From Lutraria lutraria (Eukaryota; Mollusca; Bivalvia; Venerida; Mactridae), in NCBI GenBank assembly GCA_964023205.1, contig OZ026850.1, positions 2,688,368 to 2,752,367 of the forward strand: a stretch of 64,000 bases of DNA, given 5' to 3'. The notes below the pieces were generated by a model. The model saw only the letters and a program-made list of their open reading frames with translations, made no database searches and was not told the DNA's origin. Made by a program: the position numbers and the translations under genes. This document shows positions 11,100-25,154 of the stretch, piece by piece (positions within the stretch are counted from its first letter, which is position 1; each line of letters begins with the position of its first letter).

Positions 11100-12446
11100 A
11101 TGGCTTGTTCAGAGAAATCCACAATGAGTGCTGTCAATGAAGAATACTTCAATAGTTATGCTAACCTCGAAATTCATTCCCTAATGATCAAAGATAAACC
11201 CAGGACTGATGCATACAAGGACTTTCTTGAGAAAAACTCACAAGCAATCAAAGGGAAAGTTATTCTTGATGTAGGAGCTGGCTCAGGAATTCTGTCACTA
11301 TTTGCAGCAAGATCTGGTGCTAGAAAAGTTTATGCCGTGGAAGCAAGCAACATGGCTGAATTGTGTGAAGATATCGTGAAGGTCAATAAGTATGATAGCG
11401 TGATAACTGTCATCAAAGGAATGATAGAAGAAGTGGAACTACCTGAAAAAGTGGATGTGATAATATCTGAATGGATGGGATTTTATTTACTGCATGAGTC
11501 AATGCTTAATTCCGTATTGTTTGCGCGTGATAAGTGGCTTAATGAAAAGGGGGTCATTCTACCTTCCCACGCTGGAATCTATGCCTGCCCTGTAAATATG
11601 GCAGAGTATTGCAAGGAAAAATTCAATTTCTGGGAGAATGTGTATGATTTCGATTTCTCACCATTTCTAATGCGTAGCTTAGCTATGCAAATGCAACAAC
11701 CTGCAGTTGTTCATCTTAGCGATAGTCAGTTACTTTCCAAAAGTGAACTTGTTGCCAAGTTTGATTTAAAGACTATGACTTTGTCAGAAATAGAAGATTT
11801 CGAGGAGCAGGTAAAGTTTGTGATCGACAAGGATTCAGATATACACGGCATTGCTGTCTGGTTTGATGTTCGGTTTACACCGGATATTTCGGAGGATCAG
11901 TATGGACTAACTTGTAGAGAACAGTTCAAGCTTTCAGACAATGAAATCACGGACAAAAAATCGACTGAATCATCTTCATCTAAATTCCATCATGTTATGC
12001 TTGGCACATCACCAAGTGATCCAGAAACTCACTGGAAACAGACAATATGCTTTTTACCAGCTTCTCTTCAGGTGAATAAATCAGACAGCGTCATTTTTCG
12101 GTTACACTTTTCGCAGGATGAAAGCAACCTTAGGCATTATAATATATCTATTGAGATGCTGGAAGATTTCTCATTTTCGTCGTCGGATTCCGACCTTGAC
12201 GATGAAGAAGAAGATGTGGAGAACCATCCAGTTCCGTGTGATTGTGGCGCGGGTCGATGCGCGTTAATTCAAGCCATCATGGAAAAATATGACGCTGAAC
12301 AGAACGAGCTTGAAATGGAGGCGGAATTTACCGATGTTTCAGCAGAAGTGCAAGCTGCCCAGGCGATGAATGACTCTTGTTTAGATATGGACAACTCTTT
12401 AAAAGATGACTCATGCTCGAATTGTAGCCAAAAGGATGAAAACTGA
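11100..12446 (+). CDS. PRMT6: Class I protein arginine N-methyltransferase, PRMT6-like, intronless, 448 aa
   Basis: The product transfers methyl groups from S-adenosylmethionine to arginine side chains of proteins; PRMT6 in other animals is nuclear and acts on histones. Visible motifs are YFNSY (16-20), motif I DVGAGSG (57-63), the ribose-binding acid Glu81 in YAVEAS, the double-E loop SEWMGFYLLHE with Glu124 and Glu133, and the THW loop at 310-312 followed by KQT. YAVEAS and LLHESML favour PRMT6 over PRMT1/2/8. A Ser/Lys insert (about 284-296) precedes the THW block. After residue ~357 there is an unusual tail of about 90 residues: a Ser/Asp/Glu run followed by Cys clusters (CDCGAGRC and CSNC). 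The coding region has no intron. The conserved core starts at residue 15, which supports this ATG. Enzyme class is secure; the exact subtype is not. Confidence 0.9.
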   Translation: MACSEKSTMSAVNEEYFNSYANLEIHSLMIKDKPRTDAYKDFLEKNSQAIKGKVILDVGAGSGILSLFAARSGARKVYAVEASNMAELCEDIVKVNKYDSVITVIKGMIEEVELPEKVDVIISEWMGFYLLHESMLNSVLFARDKWLNEKGVILPSHAGIYACPVNMAEYCKEKFNFWENVYDFDFSPFLMRSLAMQMQQPAVVHLSDSQLLSKSELVAKFDLKTMTLSEIEDFEEQVKFVIDKDSDIHGIAVWFDVRFTPDISEDQYGLTCREQFKLSDNEITDKKSTESSSSKFHHVMLGTSPSDPETHWKQTICFLPASLQVNKSDSVIFRLHFSQDESNLRHYNISIEMLEDFSFSSSDSDLDDEEEDVENHPVPCDCGAGRCALIQAIMEKYDAEQNELEMEAEFTDVSAEVQAAQAMNDSCLDMDNSLKDDSCSNCSQKDEN

Positions 12447-12492
12447 TTTGATATTATATTAAATTCTCAGTGTACCACTTAATTGACTAGTC

Positions 12493-12500
12493 AATAAATA
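12493..12500 (+). terminator. Candidate PRMT polyadenylation signal
   Basis: An AATAAA hexamer lies about 50 bp past the PRMT stop codon. A family B repeat starts about 90 bp further on, so a short 3' UTR is plausible. Confidence 0.4.
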
Positions 12501-12584
12501 TGAATGATCCGATATGCTTATACAGGCTGTGTTATTTATGAAACTTTCGATCTGTGTTGTGTATTGTACATGTATGTCAGATGT

Positions 12585-12767
12585 AGAGTCAAACCTGTGA
12601 ATAAAGGCCACCCTTGGGAAAGGCATAATGTGACCTTTATTGACAGGTAGCATTTATTCAGAGGCTCTTTTTGTTCTTAGTCATCCGGGACTATTTTTTT
12701 AAGAAAATGGCCTTTATTCACAGGGTGACCTTATTCAGAGGTGGTAGCTAACACAGGGTTGACTGTA
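12585..12767. repeat. Family B element, copy 3 (PRMT 3' flank)
   Basis: Bounded by AGTCAAACCTGTG and TTGACTGTA, with inverted CCTTTATT arms. It lies 140 bp past the PRMT stop. Confidence 0.8.
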
Positions 12768-12927
12768 GTAATCTACCATTGATTGAGCATAAACTATGTA
12801 AATAAAGCCAAAACAAGATCCTGGTTTCCATGAACTGACTATTTCAGTAGACCTTACATTTTTTCTGTCTCAGAAATTTCTTCCTTGTCAATATTTTTAA
12901 TTTATACCTCTGAACTAGAATCAACAC

Positions 12928-13438
12928 TCAGTACAACCTCTCCAGAGTGGTTCTCTCTTGAGCAACCTCTGTTAACAAAAGCATGCTTTTTTCCCTCTGC
13001 ACAATTTAATATTACTTTAACCTCTCTAGGGCAACAACCTCTCAACAACAACATAATTTTCAAGTTTTGCTTCTCCCAAGGGGTATACTTTACAGAGATT
13101 TTTTTAGGGCGATTTTATAGCCGAAATTTGGTCATATTCCCAATGAAAAATAGTATCTTTTCTTCCCAATTCACAGACAAAAATTCCCAATCCTTTAAAA
13201 AAAATTTTTTTTTTTTAATAATTTTATAAGTTCATTAACATCACTATTGGTAGTAAATACCTTATTCTGCTACTGTTCTATGGGAGAATAAGTAGAATAA
13301 GTTGAACATTGCAAAAATTGTAGTTATACATTTTTTCCCAATTTTGATTCAAACACTGCAAATTCCCAATCACGAGGGTGTGGGTCATATTCCCAAAATA
13401 CCGGAAACAAACCTGCTTTGGAGAGGTTGCACTGTACA
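12928..13438. repeat. Family C element interrupted by a family D element
   Basis: Left part 12928-13092 (CAGTACAACCTCTCC) and right part 13416-13438 (TTGGAGAGGTTGCACTGTA) make one family C copy. The middle (13093-13415) is a family D element. CTTTA on the left and CTTTG on the right look like a slightly diverged 5-bp target duplication. Confidence 0.8.
13093..13415. repeat. Family D element ('TTCCCAA', CAGGGATTTTT ends), copy 1
   Basis: About 323 bp with imperfect ends CAGAGATTTTTT and AAACAAACCTG. The interior is AT-rich with repeated TTCCCAAT motifs. Inserted in a family C element. Confidence 0.8.
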
Positions 13439-13612
13439 GTCAAAGCTGAGTTAGCCACGAAAAAAAAGCCACCTTTTGTGAATACCATTCTTATAAAACC
13501 ATCGTTGATTAATTATTTACAGCTAAATGATCTCCTAACAAAGGCCACCTTACAATTAAGGCCACATTTCGTCTTTCCCAAAGGTGGCCTCTATTCACAG
13601 GTTTGACTGTAT
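13436..13612. repeat. Family B element, copy 4
   Basis: Bounded by CAGTCAAAGCTG and GTTTGACTGTA. It directly follows the right end of the nested C/D element. Confidence 0.8.
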
Positions 13613-13657
13613 ACAAAAAAATACTGCTGACCTGTTAATTATACATTTTTTGGCTTT

Positions 13658-13873
13658 CAGGGCCTTTTTTCCTTCTATAACAGAGGCGGAAATTCGGTGA
13701 CTTCCCAATTGCAAAAAGGCTGTTTTTCCCAATTTTAGGCATGAAATTCCCCAAAATACAGTGCTATTCAAACTCAGTAGTCTAACCTTCTCAAAATTTG
13801 GCCAAATATCACGTTTGAATTTCCCAAAATGAAAGACTAACGCACTTTCCCAATTGTTGGAAAAAAGGCCCTG
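13658..13873. repeat. Family E element, copy 2
   Basis: About 216 bp with the same CAGGGCCTTTTT / AAAAAGGCCCTG ends. Confidence 0.85.
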
Positions 13874-14011
13874 CGGCGTTGTCATGGAAGCCAGATTTGT
13901 TAGTCTATAGTTGTGTTCTGTCAGTAATTTAAAAAGTTTTATGGAAAGAAGAAAATTAATATTGTAGGAAACACAAAATGTTAATTGGGTATGAATAAAT
14001 TAGATTTATAC

Positions 14012-14316
14012 ATAGTGGCAACATTTACAATATTTACCTCCCTTGGCAGACATCTTGTTAGGCAAATTCAACAGGCATTGATTGAAAATATTTATATTTT
14101 TGTTTCGATAATTCTAAATATAGGATATTCATATGTGACAACTACATTTTCTTAAACCTGATGTGCTTATGGCATTAACAACTTCATGATTAAGTTAACT
14201 TTTATAAAATGAGTTGTTTGATAACCAATTTTTAGATTTTTTCTATTAAGCGCATAAGAAATTTGCCTAGCAAGATGGCCACCAGGGGAGATAAATATTG
14301 TAGACAGGGAACTATG
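14012..14316. repeat. Family I MITE-like element (CTCCCTTGGxGGCCATCTTG), copy 1
   Basis: Opposed TTTACCTCCCTTGGCAGACA and its inverse near 14262-14300 form about 50-bp imperfect terminal inverted repeats. Second copy at 20224-20488. Confidence 0.8.
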
Positions 14317-14514
14317 TATCCAAATTGTCTTCAGGCTTACTACAAAATGATTCACAGACTAGCCTGTTTATAGGACTGTAATTCACCAGGTATGCGACTA
14401 CGTGATCTGATCAACAAGTCAGTGCTGGGGGCAAACAATTCACAGATTGAGCCACAAATCTTACATCAGAGAGAAAATACAACATAGTTAACATTCTATA
14501 GTATTGTCACCTTA

Positions 14515-14586
14515 GAATGCTTATATTTTTGTGACAACACTGATGCTTAATTTAAAGCATCAGTGTTGTCACAAAAATAAGCATTC
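14515..14586. repeat. Long near-perfect hairpin
   Basis: GAATGCTTATATTTTTGTGA and onward is followed by its inverse with a six-base AATTTA centre. Arms are about 32-34 bp, with a single 2-bp difference. Confidence 0.9.
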
Positions 14587-14616
14587 AAAGGCATATATAA
14601 GGCATAAAGAACTGTA

Positions 14617-14784
14617 TGTTTCTGGTTACGTTAACTACTCTACGACCCTCTACTTTTATACTATTAACTAGCTAGAGGGAACGGAAAATCCACTTTTATC
14701 TTTCCACATACTTTCAATAGCAAGAAAAAGCTCTGACCTACATGTATACTTGCCCTATATTTTCATGAGCATGTAACCAAAAAC
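14617..14784. repeat. Family J element, copy 2
   Basis: Bounded by GTTTCTGGTTACGTTAAC and CATGTAACCAAAAAC; shares TTTTATCTTTCCACAT with the copy at 21420. Confidence 0.7.
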
Positions 14785-14985
14785 AAATATTGTTTTAGGC
14801 CTAAACAATTATGAACATGAAAAGTGAACAACTTAAATGCCAAATCGTTTTTCAAGAAACATCACCTGTGACCAAAGCACGTTCATATTTAGTCCCAGGC
14901 GGTTTTGTCATTTCAATAAAGGGAGACAACTCCTTCTATTAATTGTTTTTGTGTATACGAGTTATCTTTTCGTAAAATAGCTTTT

Positions 14986-15030
14986 AAACTGGTTCCCGTT
15001 GACTTGTGTGTATGGAACGGGAACCAGTTT
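14986..15030. repeat. Hairpin with 15-bp arms (AAACTGGTTCCCGTT)
   Basis: Perfect 15-bp arms around a 15-base centre. A similar, less perfect GGTTCCCG hairpin is at 31816-31898. Confidence 0.85.
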
Positions 15031-16526
15031 AAATAGCTTTCAGCGATTTTATTCAGTAACTTGTTATGTTCGAGCCCAGCTACCGACCATGTTTCTTTAC
15101 GTGAGAAAGAAAGCAGTTGCTTTTGGCGGATGGGAATCTAGCTAGCCTGGTTCTTCACAGGAACGATTGTTAGGTGAACTGTCTGCCTCATATGACTCTG
15201 ACGGTTGAAATGGGGCGTAAAACCCGATAATACGACATAGTTATTTACAATTTACCAATGTCCGTAAAACAGAAGCTTTGACTGTTAATCTGATAATAGC
15301 CATTAGCCAATTTACGGCATACGGATCGAAAAAATAATTTCTTGATGAAGTGGAAGTATATTGTTTGCATCAATTAGTTTTATTGAAAGGGAGGTAATTC
15401 TGGTTGGCGCGAAAAAATGCTGAACATTATCGTCTGCAAGTACGAATAGTTAGCTGCCCGTTGACAATGTTAGCATGAATTGAGTTTCTGCTTAGTAATA
15501 TTGATTGGCGGTGTTTTCAGTGAAAATATTAAACGTTATGTCTGTTTGTGAGGATAATATTGATTTCCTATAAATACAACTGTACGATGGGATCTCTCCA
15601 GTATGTGTAACATGGCGGGCGTTCGTATGTGTATATAATGGGAAAACAATGGACGCGATTGTTTTCGTAATTTCTTAGCTACTTTTGAGGTTTGGCAATA
15701 AAATAGTTCGTTTTGGAAGGAAAGTTGAAACTTCATGATCGGTAAGACGCTTGTTTTTCATCATTTTAGACTTTAGCATGCTTTCTCACGAAACAGATTT
15801 TAAGCATTGCTTAAATACGATGCTTTAATGGCGACAATGCATGTACATGTATATATAAATAAGATGTTATTTCATTTAATCATATGTACAAGTCACTATT
15901 ATATAATTTCGCAGTTTATGTTCAAGATGCTACTTATTTGGAGAAGGCGTCTGGTGTGGGGAGTGCTTTCTTCAGAAATTAAGGGAATATACATGTATAC
16001 AGTGTTTTGGGGACTGATTTTGGGCAGAAATTCGGCCCCAAGTATGTTTTCTATCCTTAAATTCATAAAAAATCCCCATTCAGTAGAATTTCATTTTTTT
16101 AATTTGTAAAAAATATCATTAAATTGACCTGTAAGATGGATCTCTGTCTTTACATAAAAGTTATTAACTAAATTATTAACATTTCACGAATCCGTCCGCC
16201 CCAGTTTGAGATAATACTTTTTTCGTGTTAGGATCCTAAAATACCTTAGATTACTTAACTCCGTCATGAATATACACAAATGTTAGATGCATACTACACC
16301 TAATACACATGCTTGCTAGAAATATTTTATGTACATGTTTTGGAGGCATCGTAAAAATTTACCTAGGAAAGATAATTACAAGACCGGTGAAGAATGCGGA
16401 ATACATGCTGCCTTCACGCTATCAAATAATGTTTTCAAGACTTCTACCACTTTGTGAACACCCCTTTTTATGCAACAGTCTATGTTCAGCATTATAATAC
16501 TGGTTTTATTCGGCAAAAATGTGTTT

Positions 16527-16728
16527 GTTTCTGGTTAGGCCTACATGCTCATGAATTAGAAAAATAGGGAGGTAGCCATTTTTTTTGGATTCGTTTTTAT
16601 TGTTCTCGAAAACGAGCGGAAAGGTAAAGAAAAATGAGAAAGTGCATTAATGATCTACCGTTCTTCGGGTCTGATAAAAAGTATTTGGTCTCGGGGAAAA
16701 TTAGGGTAGATCTGGTAACCTGAAACAA
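16527..16728. repeat. Family J element, copy 3
   Basis: Bounded by GTTTCTGGTTAGGCCTAC and TGGTAACCTGAAAC. Confidence 0.7.
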
Positions 16729-17043
16729 ATAAACAGATAAACAAATGCCTTATCTGAATGCAACATACATCGTAGATTGCTAGACTGGATACCGGCTTCA
16801 TTTCTATGATACAAACTGATTGCCTGTGAATTTTCAAAAAAAATATAATTACCGACTACAGTACAGTCCATGTGTCGGTATTCGCAGGGTACCAGGATTT
16901 CCCATGATTACATTATCACAGAATAGCTAGTATAAATTCAATCAAAGTGCTGGCGACTCCAAAAAACAACATCATTCCAAATTTAATGAAAATTGATGTT
17001 AGTTTACTCCTTTTGCCGTTTTGCAACGATATTAATATTTTAA

Positions 17044-17253
17044 TACTGTATTTTCATTTATTTTCGTTGGGCTCAATTTTCGTGGTTTTTACTAAAATGT
17101 CTGTTTCGTGGGGACATAAATTCGTGGATTTTGATTTTGAAACGAAATGCTTTATCTCTGCATTTAAATTCGTGGGGATTTGATTTCGTGGATGAGCCGA
17201 CCCACGAAATCCACGAAATTAAATCCCCAACGAAAATTAATGATTCCACAGTA
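17044..17253 (-). repeat. Family A MITE-like element, copy 3
   Basis: Inverted relative to the other copies, about 210 bp, with intact ends. Between the PRMT and channel genes. Confidence 0.85.
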
Positions 17254-17760
17254 ATAAACGGCGACCGGTTTACGTAACCACTTTATTACCAGTACTAACT
17301 TATATTACGACATTGATCCGACAACTTCTCCGTCTACGGAGGAAAAAAAATATTTTGGTAAAATTTTCATTGAATCATTTTGTATTGAACCTGTATCTAT
17401 TTAAGTGTATATTTCTTTGTTTCCTATAGCATATATAGTCAGGCAACGGACTAGAATGTCGTTTTCTTTAATAACAGACAATGTTTCATGTACTGTGTGT
17501 GTACAGATACGATTGAATACTAGTGTCATGGCAAATTATAATCTGATTAAATTCAATAAAACATATCCTTAAGTTTACTCGCTACGTACGCTTACCGTAC
17601 GCGTAAGGAAGATCGAGCACTACGTACGGTCAGATTGAGCAAGGGTGTAGCCAGTCTTGAATGAATGTTACTCACACATGGGTGGGCCTAACTCTCGCAT
17701 GCTAGAATTTGTAAATTTGTAAAGACAGCTTACCTTTTTTGGTTTCAGATATAAGTACAA

Positions 17761-17936
17761 GACAACCTCTGTAGAGCTACACCCTGTGGGAGCTGCAAAT
17801 ATTGGCCGTTGTTTGGAGGTTGTTGCTCTACAGAGGTTAAATTTTCTGTAAATATCAACTTAGGGAAATTTTGAAGGTGTTGTTATAGAGAGGTTGTTGC
17901 TCTACAGAGGGGCGCTCTATCGAGGTTTTACTGTAT
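17761..17936. repeat. Family C element, copy 3
   Basis: Bounded by ACAACCTCTG and TTACTGTA with GAGGTTGTTGCTCTACAGAG inside; about 210 bp before the first K2P coding exon. Confidence 0.75.
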
Positions 17937-18112
17937 GTATGTTTGTTTACGTCATGGTCGATGCAATGACACTCGTCTAGTTAAATGATACATGTACATA
18001 GAATTCTGATCTACATTACTCATTGTCTCCTTGTAATGGATTAATATCGTACAATTCATCAATAATTTCATTTTTGTTTCAATATTTTCTTATCTTTCCA
18101 CAGATTGTGTGA

Positions 18113-21322
<3,210 letters not shown>

Positions 21323-21419
21323 AATATCACGTGTTGTCTGTATATAGCTACCTAATTTCAAATCGAACAATATTTTAAATGTGCCAGACGAACTTCGATT
21401 GTCCTTTGACCTAAAAATG

Positions 21420-21598
21420 GTTTGTTTCTGGTTACCCGACCTACTCATATTTTTCCCGCGCCCCTATATTTTTTAAAGCCCAGTGAACAGTACACACTAT
21501 CACTTTTTTATCTTTCCACATGCTTTCTTAAGTTATTCTTTGATAAGCCCCAACCTACCTACCCTATTTTTGTTGAGTATGTAACCAGAAACAAACGT
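21420..21598. repeat. Family J element (GTTTCTGGTTAC ends) in K2P 3' UTR
   Basis: GTTTCTGGTTAC at the left and GTAACCAGAAAC at the right are perfect inverted repeats. Related copies: 7103-7260, 14617-14784, 16527-16728, with fragments near 23400-23530 and 24690-24790. Confidence 0.8.
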
Positions 21599-21845
21599 TT
21601 TTGAGTTGAGTCGAAACTCTCGACTGACAGAAAGATACTTTTATTGAACATCTTCAATTAGCGCATGCATTCGATCGCCATTTGTTCTTCGTTAACATTG
21701 TCAAAATGGATACTCGCAGGTATTGTACTGTTGTTGTCAGTACACACGTACTAAATTTACGCCATGTTCACTTTTTATACTTCATTATAATTGATTATCA
21801 ATTATCATTGCTATTGATAATGTTATCATTACAGATGCTAATTAG

Positions 21846-21855
21846 AATAAATAAA
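21846..21855 (+). terminator. Overlapping AATAAA pair, K2P channel poly(A) signal
   Basis: Two overlapping AATAAA hexamers lie about 525 bp after the channel stop codon. The implied 3' UTR would contain a family J inverted-repeat element (21420-21598). Confidence 0.5.
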
Positions 21856-21893
21856 ATGTTATCAGATTAAAAATACTTTTTTCCTGTAATTTT

Positions 21894-21899
21894 TTTATT
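21894..21899 (-). terminator. Lipoxygenase poly(A) signal
   Basis: TTTATT on the plus strand reads AATAAA on the minus strand, about 40 bp past the lipoxygenase stop. It is only about 40 bp from the convergent channel signal. Confidence 0.5.
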
Positions 21900-21939
21900 T
21901 TTGGTGTACATATTTTTAATGGTAGTCGGGGAGATGTTG

Positions 21940-24900
21940 TCAAATACTAATTGCATTAGGCACATTTACCGGATCTAAATATAGATATGACGTAGCACGT
22001 GATTTATCCAAATATTTCACTGTTGCGCTGACTTTTTTTAATTCATCTTTAAAGCCTTTGATAACTTCAATGGCTCTAGGATCATACACAAAGTTCACGT
22101 CAAAATCGCCGAGAGATTTCGAGATTTTCTGACTTAAGATTTTAGTTATAATCATAACATTCATTGAAGTAGTTTTATCAGGAAGAGCTTCAAGGATGTC
22201 TTCTTCGGTAAGCGGGTCTTTGGAAGTGGGTGGGGTACCTCGGAGAATAGTTGGATAATTTGGCGGGAATGCATACTCATCGTATTGTTTCAGACTGGTT
22301 GCGTGTCCGACGCTACACGTAAATATGATATAAACACAGACGCTCACCACATCCTCTCTGCAAACAAACTTCCCAGACTCCCCAGGAACGCCGCGGATCC
22401 CTAGACCATTTTCTTCTTCCGGTTTAACTAGTTCTTCCCGCCAGTTTTGAATTTCAACATCGGCCAAAATTTGGTCGGTGACGTCATAGTATATTTTTAA
22501 GTAGCTTCTAACGTAATTTACGATTGCCTCGTATACTAACATAGCATCAGTTCGATAGTAGTAGGAGGGCAATGTCTCGGGGTCTTCAACACCTCGCTCG
22601 TACAAATCAGACGGCAGCGTTCCTTCCACATTCATCCGCCATTTTGATTTATATCGTCGAATTAACTCGTAAAATCCGTCAACACCAATCGCCATTGTTT
22701 CTTCAATCCATCCGTTTGGTCCCATTATTTTACCGTCTGCGTGGGCATTTATTCCAATCAGAAAAAGTAAATGTGGCGCCAAAAGTTTGAACACCGGGTG
22801 TGACTGTGATAGTTGTCTATGCGTGACAATCGCTATCCCTTCCATTGACATGTGAGTAAAACCGAGATGAATCATAGACTGATGTATGCAAGCGTCTGCG
22901 TTGTTAAACCACATTTTTGCAAGCGTCCATGTGTACTGAGGATCAGATGGTAGGAACACAGGATTGTCGTCTGCTGGTTCCTGTGACAGTTGAATCGCTA
23001 TGGGGACCAGGGTCTCATCTCTTGTTTGGAAGAAAAGTGCCATCGGCGCGCAGACATGGTGATTTTCTTTTGCTGGGCAGTCTTGTAGGATCGCATAATC
23101 AATGATAAATATCCGCCTGTCACTTAAAGCTAGCGCTAATGGAAGACCCTCAAGGAACGGCTCAACCATTTCGTTGGTGACTCTAAATTTGTCGGGTAAG
23201 GTATGACACGTACGAATAAAAACGTTGTTTACACCGGAAAGTCGCTGTTGGCCGAATGCCTCATCGCTGTTCCATCTGCATAAAAAGTAGTAGAATTAAT
23301 ACATAATACACATGTAGATGTACTTAACTTTGCCAGTGATATAGTACGGAATAATAAGAACAACCTTCAAATCTGAGTTAATGGTCAGCTGTTAGTAAAG
23401 ATCTTTGTGTGATTAAAGCATGCAAGAATGTAAAAAAGGCGAGACAATGTGATGTACCGTCCTTCGGGCCTATTGAATAGTCTATGGTCACGAGGAAAAA
23501 TTAGGTTAGGCAAGATGGCCAGAAACAAATACTCGAATTAGGCCATAAATCTGCCATACTCACCTGTTCATGTCTGTTGGTCTGACGAATGCTTTTTTCG
23601 TGTATATATTTTTGATGTCATTCATTGTTGACCATTGGCTTGTGGTCAGTTGTACGATTCTACTTGTGACGGAGAGTTTCTTCCTCATTTTTGTAATGTC
23701 CCATCTGAAGTCTACAGAAGACACTTCATCCGATGGCAACGTTTTTATCTGTGGTGGAAGACCAGCCACTCTTGGACAGAGTTCGTAAAGAGCACGTTTC
23801 TCTTCAAGATCGAGTCTTCTTTGATCTATTATATATTTATAGAAACACTGATTGAGTTACGGCCCTTTCCAGATTAAGTTCACCCAGTGACTATTTAAAG
23901 AACTTTACAGAAAGGCTGTAACCATTCTCTTAGGTGAGAATCGTTCACTAAAGTTGCTTAAAAGTATGTTTTTTTATATTTTTGATCACTGATTATATTC
24001 AGAGCATAGGACAAATCTTTAAGGGAGGCATCCAGCTAGCTTAAGGAAGATCGATGGTTCTACTTAGCTTAAAAAAAGAGCTAATCATTTTATATACATG
24101 CATATCCAAGTTCAACGTACGTACCTTGGTTTATGTAGCTCAGTACCTTTCATAACTGAAGAAAACTAAGGTACGGTTTGGTCTAAACTTTTACCTTACC
24201 AAAACTTAAAATGGCGGCAAATGGATGAAAACAAGCTAAGATTTTGAATACTGTACATGTTTACCTTTCTGTTCGTCTTCCTGTGGTAGACTGGTATCAA
24301 GTGGATAAAATTTATATCTATAATTAGGCCTTATCCATCGAAAAATCGGAAACACAGTCTGTGTCCTCGTTTCTTTATTTACAACCATCACTGTGTCGAC
24401 CTGCCACTCGCTGTTAAAACCGCTTCTATCCCTCCATAATTCTATACACTCAATGCTCGAGAACTGAAGTTAAACATCAGGGTCATAATAACATATTGTA
24501 TATCACAATTATATTCATGTAGGAACGGGGTTGGGGGCTAGGTGGTAATTCATATGTAATATTGTAATTAAAGGAGGCTATAACTGATTTTACCCCACCC
24601 TGTTGACAGACACAATAAAACATCGTCCACCCCAATATAAAATTACGGGTCTGATATTGGGTGAAATTACGGGTTCCAAACAAAACATGATTTACATGCT
24701 CATAACAAACCGGGTATGTAGGTAGGTGCTTTATTTAATTGGCTCTTGGAAGCATGTGGAAAAGTAAACAAAAATAGTCCGTGCATATGTATAGATTAAT
24801 GATCTTGTAAATGCCTACATGTATAATGTAGTTCTATAAGTTTGGAAAAAAAACAGATATTAAAACACGAAATTAATTGATGGAAATAAATAATCAATTA

Positions 24901-25154
24901 CTGTTCTTTACACTTGCCGATTGGTGCTTTAGCTTGAATTTGTCCAGATTTCCACGTTCAAAATCATTATGAAACAAGACGTCAAGTTTCATTTCTTTAG
25001 ATTTGACGCCATTTTCTCCATGCAGCACGATGTACACATTGGCGTCAGTTCCGGCATTCGGTCTGTCTCCCGTTTTAACGTAAACCGTGTAATGATAGTT
25101 ACCAGCGAACGCAGAACTTCGTCTGCGCATGTTCAGATTAAATCGACCAAACAT
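21940..25154 (-). CDS. Animal lipoxygenase (PLAT + lipoxygenase domains), four exons, 679 aa, altered metal-site loop
   Basis: Lipoxygenases are non-heme iron enzymes that add O2 to polyunsaturated fatty acids. Exons are 25154-24912, 24463-24265, 23825-23564 and 23275-21940; phases close to 680 codons, normal for animal members. Residues ~17-130 form the PLAT domain (TGDRPNAGTDANVYIVL, then ELWRDRSGF). FGQQRLSG corresponds to the conserved FGYQFLNG. WTLAKMW precedes HQSMIH, giving ligands His366 and His371. His559 is the third His, and the chain ends at the C-terminal Ile679 ligand (PNAISI). The fourth side-chain ligand is odd: the usual H-x3-N/H/S is replaced by HATSLKQYD, one residue shorter. 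The conserved Arg after the IN motif is Asp (INAHAD). Ala430 sits at the position linked to S stereochemistry. The acceptor at 25160 is followed by the ATG chosen here; an upstream UTR exon is likely. Family secure, catalytic competence uncertain. Confidence 0.92.

Noticed and set aside
23635..23877. Plus-strand open frames over the lipoxygenase region
   Set aside because: They are antisense shadows of lipoxygenase exon 3 (23564-23825).
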